A program made the translations under genes and the position numbers. A stretch of DNA of 37,184 nucleotides, from the NCBI GenBank assembly GCA_017440085.1, contig JAFSHW010000003.1, positions 1 through 37,184 on the forward strand, given 5' to 3'. Below, in pieces: positions 17,989 to 25,320 of this stretch. The notes under the pieces were generated by a model, which worked only from the letters and a program-made list of their open reading frames with translations, was not told the DNA's origin and did no database searches. Origin of the DNA: Clostridia bacterium. Lineage in GTDB: Bacteria; Bacillota; Clostridia; Oscillospirales; UBA644. Positions within the stretch are counted from its first letter, which is position 1. Each line of letters starts with the position of its first letter.

Positions 17989-18765
17989 TCAGTCCAAAGG
18001 CTCGTCTTCAAAAAAATCGTGGTTTTCTTCTATAAAAAAATCGGGGCTTTGCGCCAAAAACATTTGGTGAAGGTCCTTTGAGGCTCTTTCCAAAATAGGG
18101 GATTGAGCCATTGAAACAAAGTCGTCGTTTGCGAATATGATATGGTCTCTTAAAATAATTCCCAAACTGTTAAGTAATTGCAAAACCTGAACCGTTGTTT
18201 CAATATCCTTTGAAGAGGGAAGTGCGATGCCTCCAGGATGATTGTGAGCGATAACCACGCTTGCGGCATTGACTCTTATTGCTGTTGAAACGAGCTTTTT
18301 AACGTCAAAAAGTGCTGAATTTACGCTGCCCTCAAACAAAATATTTGTGCAGAGAATTTCATTTTTAGAGTTAAGGCACATAAGAACCACGATTTCGTTT
18401 CTTCTGCCGATAAACCTCGGTAGTAAGTATTCTCCGAATTCATCAATACGAGAGAATCTTTTTATGTTTTTTAACTGGTCTTCTTTGTATGCTCTTTGCA
18501 CGTCAAGAAAAAGTTTGAGAAGCACGGCAGTCTTTTTCCCCACGCCTTCAACAGTTGCCAAATCTTCAGGCGCAGCGTCCAATACTCCGGAAAATGAGCC
18601 GAAAGTATCTATAAGCTTATGCGCAAGTGGATTCGTGTCACTTCGCGGAATGGAATAGTACAGCATAATTTCAAGAAGCTCGTGGGGGTCAAGACCGTCT
18701 GCGCCTTGGGTAATATATCTATCCCTCATTCGTTCTCTGTGATTCTCGTGTACGTTCTCTTTCAT
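17989..18765 (-). CDS. radC: RadC family protein (JAMM/MPN+ domain)
   Basis: 258-residue RadC family protein. The JAMM metal-binding motif is AHNHPGGIALPSSKD, with HNHPGG at 174-179 and Asp187. A helix-hairpin-helix segment (VEGVGKKTAVLLKL, about 72-85) precedes it. The name comes from an old repair phenotype that was later withdrawn, so the biochemical role is not established. The ATG at 18765 has GGAG six nucleotides upstream; the ATG at 18777 has no Shine-Dalgarno. The C-terminal 25 residues are Asp/Glu/Phe-rich. It lies 42 nt after nrdR on the same strand, probably co-transcribed. Confidence 0.92.
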   Translation of the reverse strand: MKENVHENHRERMRDRYITQGADGLDPHELLEIMLYYSIPRSDTNPLAHKLIDTFGSFSGVLDAAPEDLATVEGVGKKTAVLLKLFLDVQRAYKEDQLKNIKRFSRIDEFGEYLLPRFIGRRNEIVVLMCLNSKNEILCTNILFEGSVNSALFDVKKLVSTAIRVNAASVVIAHNHPGGIALPSSKDIETTVQVLQLLNSLGIILRDHIIFANDDFVSMAQSPILERASKDLHQMFLAQSPDFFIEENHDFFEDEPLD

Positions 18766-18807
18766 CGTGAACTCCATTCCGTGTAGGTACTGTAAGGTGG
18801 TTATTTA

Positions 18808-19266
18808 TTAAATCAGATTTTTTGTTTTATCAATGCTTTCCAAAACTGCTCTGAATGCGTTAATATCTTTGAAATCTTTATAAACGGAAGCAAAACGAAT
18901 GTATGCAACGTCGTCTATAAAAAGTAATTTCTGCATAGCAAGCTCTCCAATTCGCTGTGAAGGAACTTCGTGGTCAGTTTCAAGGAGAAGCTCCTGCTCA
19001 ATATCGGAAACGGTTTTTTCCAAAATGGAATAGGGCACGTCTCTTTTTATGCAGGCTCTTCTGAAGCTTGTCAGAAGTTTGTCTCTATCAAACTCTTCGC
19101 GAGTCATATCTTTTTTAATTATAATGAGTGGTGCGTGTTCGATTTCCTCGTAAGTGGTAAATCTTCTCGTGCATCCCAGACATTCTCTTCTTCTTCTGAT
19201 TCTGTCGTCTACGGAGCGTGAGTCGAGGACTTTATTGTCGGGACATCCGCAATAAGGACATTTCAT
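18808..19266 (-). CDS. nrdR: Transcriptional regulator NrdR
   Basis: Zinc-ribbon, ATP-cone repressor of ribonucleotide reductase genes. Its 152 residues are the normal length. The zinc ribbon has Cys3, Cys6, Cys29 and Cys32 (CPYC, then CLGC), followed by the conserved RRRRECLGCTRRFTTYEEIE. The ATP-cone begins at about residue 49 (IKKDMTREEFDRDKLLTSFR). GGAGG precedes the ATG. No nrd gene is nearby, so its targets are in trans. I saw no clear NrdR box upstream of its own gene. It lies between the scf-linked TIM-barrel gene (18 nt away) and radC. Confidence 0.96.
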   Translation of the reverse strand: MKCPYCGCPDNKVLDSRSVDDRIRRRRECLGCTRRFTTYEEIEHAPLIIIKKDMTREEFDRDKLLTSFRRACIKRDVPYSILEKTVSDIEQELLLETDHEVPSQRIGELAMQKLLFIDDVAYIRFASVYKDFKDINAFRAVLESIDKTKNLI

Positions 19267-19284
19267 AGTGGTGGTCCTCCGTAT

Positions 19285-20064
19285 CTAAATTTTATTGATT
19301 ATATCCTGTAAAATTAGCCTTGATTTTTCAATGTCGGCTTGATTTTTGCAGTTTTTTGAGTAAATCTCAGCCATAATGTATCCGTCGTAACCAATACTTT
19401 TTAATTGCTTCAAAAACCTTTCAGTATCAAAATTTCCAAATCCCGGCAAAAGGCAAGGCTCTTCTTCCGTATGGTCGCTAATGTGAACAAGTTTAATGCT
19501 TTGCCCCATAGCTTCAATCATTCGGTTCAGGTCTTCGCCTTCCATATGCGCTTGCTTCACGTCTAAGGTGAAGGCTATATTTTCGCCTAAAATTCCTTTC
19601 AATTCAGAAATATAGGAAGCTTTTCCGCAGGTGAATTTTCTCACGTTTTCCTGGCAGAATGTCAAGCCCTCATCCTTTGCTTCGTTGTAAAGCTGAGCGT
19701 ATATTTCTGCATATTTTTCAGCTTCTATAGGCTTTGTAGCCCCGTGGAAATTTATAACTTCAGCTCCGAGAATCTTGCAAGCGGTGTGGTACTTTCTGTA
19801 ATATCTGAAAGTATTCTCTCTTCTTCTTTCGTATTCGGAAAAAAGAAGAAACTGCTCCGCAAAAGATGTGTAGGGGTGAACGGAAACTATTTTTATGCCA
19901 AGTTTATCAAAGCGGTTTTTCAAAGCGGTAAGGTATGATGGATCATTTTCAGATTCGTCGCAAATAAATATTTCAGCGGCGTTATAGCCTGCTTTGTGAA
20001 TTTTTTCTGCAGAATCTTCCGTAAGGTCCGGATACCAGCAACCGCTGGAAATACCGATTTTCAT
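19285..20064 (-). CDS. TIM-barrel sugar phosphate isomerase/epimerase-like protein
   Basis: 259-residue AP-endonuclease-2/xylose-isomerase-like TIM barrel. Alternating strands are visible: MKIGISSGCWYP, GYNAAEIFI, IKIVSVHPYTSF, GAEVINFHGA, LTFCQENV, IAFTLDVKQAHM, IKLVHISDH, GYDGYIMAEIY. Residues that usually bind metal in this fold are present: the Glu of CQEN, the Asp of TLDVKQAH, the His of VHISDH and the Glu of MAEIY. The substrate is unknown. Its ATG shares one base with the stop of scfB, indicating translational coupling. Involvement in ranthipeptide metabolism is speculative, but the coupling is visible. nrdR follows 18 nt later. Confidence 0.82.
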   Translation of the reverse strand: MKIGISSGCWYPDLTEDSAEKIHKAGYNAAEIFICDESENDPSYLTALKNRFDKLGIKIVSVHPYTSFAEQFLLFSEYERRRENTFRYYRKYHTACKILGAEVINFHGATKPIEAEKYAEIYAQLYNEAKDEGLTFCQENVRKFTCGKASYISELKGILGENIAFTLDVKQAHMEGEDLNRMIEAMGQSIKLVHISDHTEEEPCLLPGFGNFDTERFLKQLKSIGYDGYIMAEIYSKNCKNQADIEKSRLILQDIINKI

Positions 20065-21431
20065 TAGTCGTTCTCCTGAAGGTCAGCTTCAAAAGCCTTT
20101 AATGCGATTGCACATTCAAGACGTTTGCGCTCAAGCTCACAAGAAATTTTATGAGGTTTGAGAATATCGCCGTTAGCGTTGTAGTTATTTGCAGGGCAAC
20201 CTCCGGAGCAGAAATATTTTGCCCAGCATTCTTCGCAGTCTTTTTTCTTCAAAACGGTTGATTCGCCGAATTTATCAATAATATCCTGCTTCAGCTCTCC
20301 ACCGAAAACGGTTCCCAATTTAAAGTCTTCCATTCCTGCAAATCTGTGGCAGGGGAAAACGTCACCGTCGGGAGTTACTGCCACGTATTCGCCGCCGCAA
20401 CCGCAACCTTTAACCCTTTTTATTACGCAGGGACCTTGGTCAAGGTCAACCATAAAGTGGAAAAAGTTGAAAAAATCACCGTTTTTCTTGTATTCAGCCA
20501 TAACTTCTGTCAATTTATCGTATTCTGCAAATGCTGCGGGAAGATGCTCTTCTCTGATAGCAAAAGGGCTTGAGGGGTCAAGAACAACAGGTTCAACGGA
20601 AGTCTGCTTGAAACCAAGCTCCTTCATATGCTTAACGTCTTCTGCAAAATCGAGGTTTGCTGAAGTGAAAGTACCTCTGATGTAGTAATTTTGACCGCCT
20701 CTGCGTTTAACGAATTCTTGGAATTTTGGTACGATTCTATCGTAAGAACCCGTGTTATTAATTCCAACTCGAACAGCATCGTTGACTTCTTTTCTGCCGT
20801 CCAGAGAAAGAACTACGTTGGACATTTCCTTATTAAGATAGTCCATAACTTCCTCAGACATCAGCAATCCGTTGGTTGTAAGAGTGAATCTGAAGTTTTT
20901 ATGGTGTTCTTTTTCTATTGAGCGTGCATACTCAACCGTTTTCTTTACGGTATCGTAACCCATAAGGGGTTCGCCCCCAAAGAAGTCTATTTCGATATTT
21001 CTTCTTGTTCCGGACTTTTCGATAACGAAGTCGATTGCCGCCTTAGCAACTTCAAAAGGCATAATTTTTCTGCCCTTTGCGTAGTCTCCGCCCTCAGCAA
21101 AGCAGTATTTACATCTCAGGTTGCAGTCGTGGGCAATATGTAAGCAAAGCGCTTTAATGGGGTATTCTTGAGGTATGTTGATTTCATAATCTCTTTCTGT
21201 GAAGAGCATTCCCTCTTTGTATAATTCATAAAGCTCTGAATAAGCGTCTGTAATTTCCTTTTCGGAAAACTTGTCCTTTAACTGTGAAATTACGTCTTCG
21301 GGGCAATTTTCAACCATTGGAGGTGTCAGCAACTTGAGAACTTCTGCTGCCGCATCTTCAAGAATATGAATTGCACCGCTTTCAATATCCATAGCTATGT
21401 TGTAGCCTAACTGTTTAAATATATGTACCAT
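20064..21431 (-). CDS. scfB: Radical SAM/SPASM maturase of the SCIFF peptide (ScfB)
   Basis: 455-residue peptide-modifying radical SAM enzyme. The N-terminal 90 residues fit a RiPP-recognition-element-like domain. The radical SAM cluster motif is CNLRCKYC (Cys103, Cys107, Cys110), followed by FFGGEPLMGYDTVKKTV. The C-terminal SPASM region (about 335-430) is Cys-rich: CGCGG, GDVFPCHRFAG, DCEECWAKYFCSGGCPANNY; it binds auxiliary [4Fe-4S] clusters. From the ScfB/TIGR03974 family it should form thioether bonds between Cys side chains and residue backbones of ScfA (ranthipeptide). AAGGA precedes the ATG. It lies 80 nt after scfA, with a hairpin between, and overlaps the TIM-barrel start by one base. 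Confidence 0.94.
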   Translation of the reverse strand: MVHIFKQLGYNIAMDIESGAIHILEDAAAEVLKLLTPPMVENCPEDVISQLKDKFSEKEITDAYSELYELYKEGMLFTERDYEINIPQEYPIKALCLHIAHDCNLRCKYCFAEGGDYAKGRKIMPFEVAKAAIDFVIEKSGTRRNIEIDFFGGEPLMGYDTVKKTVEYARSIEKEHHKNFRFTLTTNGLLMSEEVMDYLNKEMSNVVLSLDGRKEVNDAVRVGINNTGSYDRIVPKFQEFVKRRGGQNYYIRGTFTSANLDFAEDVKHMKELGFKQTSVEPVVLDPSSPFAIREEHLPAAFAEYDKLTEVMAEYKKNGDFFNFFHFMVDLDQGPCVIKRVKGCGCGGEYVAVTPDGDVFPCHRFAGMEDFKLGTVFGGELKQDIIDKFGESTVLKKKDCEECWAKYFCSGGCPANNYNANGDILKPHKISCELERKRLECAIALKAFEADLQEND

Positions 21432-21456
21432 TGATTTTTCCTTTTTATTACGCTCA

Positions 21457-21481
21457 AAGGGGAAACTGTAAGTTCCCCCTT
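21457..21481 (-). promoter_or_regulatory. Hairpin in the scfA-scfB intercistronic gap
   Basis: A 10-bp stem (21457-21466 with 21472-21481, one G-T pair) has a 5-nt loop 31 nt after the scfA stop. No U-run follows on the minus strand, so it is not a clear terminator. It is well placed to block 3' exonucleases and raise the level of precursor mRNA over maturase mRNA. That function is inferred. Confidence 0.55.
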
Positions 21482-21511
21482 CAATGTCTTTTTTCTTTGA
21501 AAAACAAGAAC

Positions 21512-21661
21512 TTATTTCTGTTTTTCGTTTTCACATTTCTGATTTGCTACTGTGCAAGATGTTTTGCAAGCACTCTGGCAGGATGTCTGGCATTCGCCGC
21601 AGCCGCCTTTGCAAGCGCTCTTTTTAAGTGTTGCTTTGGAAAGTGTTTTTACGAGTTTCAT
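21512..21661 (-). CDS. scfA: SCIFF ranthipeptide precursor (ScfA)
   Basis: 49-residue ribosomal peptide precursor, too short for many gene callers. It starts MKLVKTLSKATLKKSACKGG and continues with the near-invariant core CGECQTSCQSACKTSC and TVANQKC. Cysteines are at 17, 21, 24, 28, 32, 36 and 43. The last six form the canonical six-Cys pattern (spacings 2, 3, 3, 3, 6), and Cys17 is an extra one close to the leader. ScfB should introduce thioether crosslinks in this core. AAAGGAG lies eight nucleotides before the ATG. Family knowledge (TIGR03973) places it next to the radical SAM maturase, as here, and it occurs almost only in Clostridia. Confidence 0.95.
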   Translation of the reverse strand: MKLVKTLSKATLKKSACKGGCGECQTSCQSACKTSCTVANQKCENEKQK

Positions 21662-21695
21662 ATAGTTCTATCTCCTTTAACTTTGAATTTATCGC

Positions 21696-22091
21696 TTATT
21701 TTCCTGTGTTTACCGCAATTACTCCGCCGATAGCCGAAACTGCCGTGTCAATAAGTAATGCGATAATGAAATTTAAAAGTAAGCAAGGGCTTGAAAAAAT
21801 CAGACTAAATATTGTCTGCGCCGCAAAAAGGACTAAGCCCGATATAGCTCCGTAGAGAAGACCACCGGAACCTATTAACCTAACCGATACAAATCCGCAG
21901 GCAAATGCCGCAAATAATTGCGTAACCAAAGCCGCAATGCTTGTCATCCAATCGGGTATAAAATTCAGAGTCATCACGAAGCTGAGTATCAAAGCCGTGA
22001 GTGCCGCAGTAATTATTCCTGCCGCCGCTCCTATGCAAAATTGCAATAATTTCTTGCCAATGCCATTCTTTTCTGAGTATTCACGTTCCAT
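21696..22091 (-). CDS. TIGR04086 family membrane protein
   Basis: 131-residue membrane protein with about four hydrophobic segments: LQFCIGAAAGIITAALTALI (about 16-36), MTSIAALVTQLFAAFACGFV, GGLLYGAISGLVLFAAQTIF and LLLNFIIALLIDTAVSAIGG near the C-terminus. The N-terminus is short and charged. It lies 34 nt before scfA, with no promoter between, so the two are co-transcribed. From memory, this family recurs beside scfA/scfB and yajC in Clostridia. It could help export or hold the modified peptide, but nothing in the sequence proves that. AAGGA precedes the ATG. Confidence 0.82.
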   Translation of the reverse strand: MEREYSEKNGIGKKLLQFCIGAAAGIITAALTALILSFVMTLNFIPDWMTSIAALVTQLFAAFACGFVSVRLIGSGGLLYGAISGLVLFAAQTIFSLIFSSPCLLLNFIIALLIDTAVSAIGGVIAVNTGK

Positions 22092-22165
22092 TGAGTTCCA
22101 TCCTTCAAAAATTCTTTTAGTAAATTATATGAGGACTCTTCTTCAATAGAACCTTTGGGAGCTGT

Positions 22166-22546
22166 TTATTCGGAAATCGTATCCTTAGACTGAATAGCCC
22201 ATTTTCTAATAGAAATTCTGTTCTTATCAGCGCCCGTTTCGATGATATATATTTCATCATCTTTAATCTGACGAACGATACCTGTAATACCACCGATTGT
22301 TGTAACAGTATCACCTATTTCAATGCTGTTAAGCATCTTCTGCTTTTCTTTTTCCTGTTTCTTCTGAGGTCTTATAAGGAAGAAATAGAAGAAAACGACA
22401 ATAAGAACCAAAGGAATGAATGTTGTAAGCGCTGAAACGAGTGAAGCGTAAGGGCTTACGTCCTGAAGGTCGTTACCTGCGTCTGCCGCAGCGTTAGCCG
22501 CATCTGCCGCTAACATAAGAAGACCGTTAATTTTTGATGTGAGCAT
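22166..22546 (-). CDS. yajC: Preprotein translocase subunit YajC
   Basis: 126-residue accessory subunit of the SecDF-YajC complex, single-pass in the membrane. A hydrophobic segment at about 38-57 (TTFIPLVLIVVFFYFFLIRP) ends in the family motif IRPQKKQ. It is followed by a cytoplasmic beta domain (SIEIGDTVTTIGGITGIVRQ). The N-terminus carries an Ala-rich extension of about 35 residues, which is somewhat longer than usual. AAGGAGAG precedes the ATG. secD and secF are not adjacent. It is first in the likely yajC-TIGR04086-scfA-scfB unit and has its own promoter. Confidence 0.93.
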   Translation of the reverse strand: MLTSKINGLLMLAADAANAAADAGNDLQDVSPYASLVSALTTFIPLVLIVVFFYFFLIRPQKKQEKEKQKMLNSIEIGDTVTTIGGITGIVRQIKDDEIYIIETGADKNRISIRKWAIQSKDTISE

Positions 22547-22579
22547 TATAATCTCTCCTTCAAATTATTCTACCTAATT

Positions 22580-22608
22580 ATTATACAATGTTTCTTAAAA
22601 AAAAGCAA
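22580..22608 (-). promoter_or_regulatory. Probable promoter of the yajC-scf unit
   Basis: On the minus strand: TTGCTT at 22608-22603, a 17-nt spacer, and TATAAT at 22585-22580. It lies 33 nt before the yajC ATG. The -35 box is a partial match. Confidence 0.65.
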
Positions 22609-22667
22609 TAGGAAAATAGTAACATTTTATGAGATTTTTAATTCTGAGAGGTTTCTGGATTGCTTTT

Positions 22668-22866
22668 TACGGGAGAATCCCCTTTTAGGAACAATGGGGT
22701 TCTCCCGTACCCTCTTCCTGAAAACTCATTTGCGGGAATTATTCGTTTTTTATGTTGCGGTAGCTTTGGTGGTCCTAACTCTTATTTGAGCTTTGCTCGG
22801 TAAAAGTTCTTTTTGAAAGGGGTACGGGGAAAACCTATTTTTACAAAAAATGGTTTTCCCCGTATA
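22668..22866. repeat. Pair of inverted, near-palindromic intergenic repeats
   Basis: This sequence fills the roughly 340-nt gap between yajC and lysC. The left unit (22668-22709) is a hairpin of TACGGGAGAATCCCC with its partner, with one bulge. The right unit (22823-22864) is a perfect 13-bp hairpin starting TACGGGGAAAACC. Read on the minus strand, the left unit aligns with the right one, so they are inverted copies separated by about 110 nt of non-coding sequence. Neither is followed by a U-run on either strand, so they are not ordinary terminators. Related, more decayed copies lie at 6814-6860 and 12950-13004. No ORF is visible. Confidence 0.55.
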
Positions 22867-22889
22867 AATATCTTCCCAATTTAATTACA

Positions 22890-24089
22890 TTAAGCCAAGA
22901 ATGCGTCGTGAATTGATTCAACTGCAGCGGCTTCGTCCTTACTGTCGATAAGTACGCTGATTTTGATTTCGGAAGTACTTATCATCTGAATATTTACGCC
23001 AACGTTGTAGAGTGCTTCAAAAAGTTTTGCAGCAACGCCTGCGTTGGACTGCATGCCTGCGCCAACGATGGAAACTTTAGTGATGTTTTCTTCGTGAATA
23101 ACCTTATTTTCAGGATATTTTTCACGGAGTAGGTCAACGGTGTTTCTCATTTGTGCTTTTGATACTGTGAATGAAATATCCTTGGTTCCGTCACGACCGA
23201 TGGACTGAAGAATAATATCAACGTTTACTTTATTCTGACCGAGAAGTGTGAAGAGCTTGAAAGCTTCACCGGGTACGTCTTTAAGACCGAGAACTGAAAT
23301 TCTGGAGATGTCGTTATCTTTAGCGACACCTGTTATAAGCATCTTTTCCAATGTTTTTACTTCCTCCTTAACCTTTGTGCCGGGTTTTTGTTCGTAGCTT
23401 GAGCAAACTTCAAGCTTAACGCCGTATTTTTTCGCAAGCTCTACAGATCGGTTGCAAAGCACCTGCGCGCCGAGAGTTGCAAGTTCCAGCATTTCATCGT
23501 ATGTGATTTCTTCGAGTTTCTTAGCGTTTTTAACTTTACGGGGGTCTGCAGTGTAAACACCGTCAACGTCCGTATAAATCTGGCAGAGATCTGCTTTTAA
23601 TGCAGCGGCAATTGCTACTGCAGTAGTATCTGAGCCGCCTCTGCCCAAGGTTGTAATATCATCGTATTTATTGATGCCCTGGAAGCCTGCGCAGATAATG
23701 ATTTTGTGTGAATCAAGCTCTTTGCTGAGTCTTTCATCATTGATAGACTTGATTCTTGCGTTTGAATAGTTGCTGTCAGACGTGAGTCCGTACTGCCAAG
23801 CAGTAAGTGATATTGCGGGGTAACCCATTTCCTGAATAGCCATTGCAAGAAGGGAACAGGAAATCTGTTCGCCCGTTGTAAGAAGCATATCCATTTCGCG
23901 GCGGGACGGATTTTTGCTTATCTCGTGAGCTTTGTCAATGAGATCGTCCGTTGTATCGCCCTGTGCGGAAACGACTACGATAACGTCATTTCCTGCGTCG
24001 TAAGTTTTCGTAATGATTCCTGCGACTCTGCGGATTTTATCCGCATCGGCAACTGAGGAACCACCGAATTTTTGAACTATAAGTCCCAA
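22890..24089 (-). CDS. lysC: Aspartate kinase
   Basis: Phosphorylates aspartate, the first step to lysine, threonine, methionine and diaminopimelate. It has 399 residues, monofunctional. The N-terminal kinase domain contains KFGGSSV (7-13), TTGEQISCSLLAMA, and TLGRGGSDTTAVAIA with YTDVDGVYTADPR. Two C-terminal ACT domains span about residues 260-399. The start is TTG at 24089, with AGGAGAGG five nucleotides upstream and no better ATG. A strong AAGGAGGAAG inside the gene (around 23361-23370) lies ahead of an in-frame TTG at 23351 (codon 247). That is where Bacillus aspartokinase II starts its separate beta subunit. It follows hom by 38 nt in a hom-lysC operon. Confidence 0.96.
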   Translation of the reverse strand: MGLIVQKFGGSSVADADKIRRVAGIITKTYDAGNDVIVVVSAQGDTTDDLIDKAHEISKNPSRREMDMLLTTGEQISCSLLAMAIQEMGYPAISLTAWQYGLTSDSNYSNARIKSINDERLSKELDSHKIIICAGFQGINKYDDITTLGRGGSDTTAVAIAAALKADLCQIYTDVDGVYTADPRKVKNAKKLEEITYDEMLELATLGAQVLCNRSVELAKKYGVKLEVCSSYEQKPGTKVKEEVKTLEKMLITGVAKDNDISRISVLGLKDVPGEAFKLFTLLGQNKVNVDIILQSIGRDGTKDISFTVSKAQMRNTVDLLREKYPENKVIHEENITKVSIVGAGMQSNAGVAAKLFEALYNVGVNIQMISTSEIKISVLIDSKDEAAAVESIHDAFLA

Positions 24090-24127
24090 ATAAACCTCTC
24101 CTCAAAATCTTTTGTTTCAGCAAAAGC

Positions 24128-25186
24128 TTAGTCCAAAAGTACAATTTCCTTATCAAGATATTCAAGCTTCAATTTATCGAAGCTTCTTACGAATTCCGAA
24201 TTATCGGAATCAACCCACATAATATTGCTCTTTTCGGTTCCTTTAATGCAATCAACTATGTCTGCACCAACCGCACTTGCTGTTGGGAATTTACCTGCGC
24301 CTCTGCCGTAGAACGTGCAGTCACCAACTGCGTCCCCCGTAACTGTAATACCGTTGAATACGTCTTCGATATTTGCAAGGGGGTGGTCCTTGGGAATTGC
24401 GCAAGGAGCAACGAAAATTTCAACAGTTCCGTCCTCTTTCTTTTCAGCTGAGCCGAGAAGTTTAATAACTCTTCCCAAGCTTTCAGCCTTTGCAATGTCT
24501 TCGAGAGTGACGCTTGTAATGCCGACTGTTTTTACGTTTTGTGGGTAAACGTGCTTTCCGAAAGCTAAAGCCGCCAGAATGCAGATTTTTCTGCAAGTGT
24601 CGTGGCCTTCAACGTCGGCTGAAGGATTCGCTTCTGCATAACCAAGCTGTTGAGCCTGCTTCAAAGCTGTTTCGAATGAAAGTCCTTCGCGAATCATTTT
24701 TGTGAGAATGTAGTTTGTAGTACCGTTGAGAATTCCCACGATTTTATGTATCTCGTTAGCTGCAAGGCAGTGGTAAAGGGGATTGATAATAGGAATACCG
24801 CCGCCAACTGAAGCTTCAAAAAGATAGCAAACGTTATTTTCTTTAGCGATAGCAAGAAGCTCAGAACCGTAAGTTGCAACAAGTTCCTTATTTGAAGAAA
24901 CCACGTGCTTTCCTGCTCTTAACGCTTTTTTAGTGTATTCGTAAGCGAAAGTCGCTCCGCCCACCGTTTCGACCACGATATTTATTTCGGGGTCATTTAC
25001 GATTATGTTAAAATCTTTGATGTGTTTATCTTCATATTTATCGCCGGGGAAGTCTCTAATATCTAATATATACTTACACTCAACACTTTGACCGGCTTTT
25101 TTTTCGAATAATTTGCTGTTCTTGTCCAACAGTTCAACAACTCCGGAACCAACAACACCGTATCCGATTACTGCAACACCAACCAT
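24128..25186 (-). CDS. hom: Homoserine dehydrogenase (short form without ACT domain)
   Basis: Reduces aspartate-semialdehyde to homoserine for threonine and methionine synthesis. The 352 residues comprise a Rossmann NAD(P) domain (VAVIGYGVVGSGVVELL, about 4-20), the VSSNKELVATYG motif, and the catalytic region FEASVGGGIPII and GILNGTTNYILTKM with NPSADVEGHDTCRK. The protein ends soon after GRGAGKFPTASAVGADIVDC. It thus lacks the C-terminal ACT domain of the usual 400-430-residue form, and threonine feedback control would be absent or altered. GGAAGGATGG precedes the ATG. lysC follows 38 nt later. Confidence 0.95.
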   Translation of the reverse strand: MVGVAVIGYGVVGSGVVELLDKNSKLFEKKAGQSVECKYILDIRDFPGDKYEDKHIKDFNIIVNDPEINIVVETVGGATFAYEYTKKALRAGKHVVSSNKELVATYGSELLAIAKENNVCYLFEASVGGGIPIINPLYHCLAANEIHKIVGILNGTTNYILTKMIREGLSFETALKQAQQLGYAEANPSADVEGHDTCRKICILAALAFGKHVYPQNVKTVGITSVTLEDIAKAESLGRVIKLLGSAEKKEDGTVEIFVAPCAIPKDHPLANIEDVFNGITVTGDAVGDCTFYGRGAGKFPTASAVGADIVDCIKGTEKSNIMWVDSDNSEFVRSFDKLKLEYLDKEIVLLD

Positions 25187-25229
25187 TTAAACCATCCTTC
25201 CGAAAATATGGTGATTTGTACATTGACAT

Positions 25230-25258
25230 ATTATATCACATTTTATCAAGTTAAACAA
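25230..25258 (-). promoter_or_regulatory. hom-lysC promoter
   Basis: On the minus strand: TTGTTT at 25258-25253, a 17-nt spacer, and TATAAT at 25235-25230 with an extended TGA. The leader to the hom ATG is short (43 nt), too short to hold a lysine riboswitch or threonine T-box. Confidence 0.78.
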
Positions 25259-25320
25259 GCAGAAAAATTGAAAATGTGCCTATAATTGTGTGAAATTTAT
25301 GTGATTTTTTTATCTGTTTC

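Noticed and set aside
22668..22866. Intergenic hairpins as terminators of lysC
   Set aside because: Neither hairpin is followed by a U-run on either strand, and both resemble a dispersed repeat.
25187..25320. Lysine riboswitch or T-box ahead of hom-lysC
   Set aside because: The leader from the mapped promoter is only about 40 nt, too short, and shows no T-box sequence.
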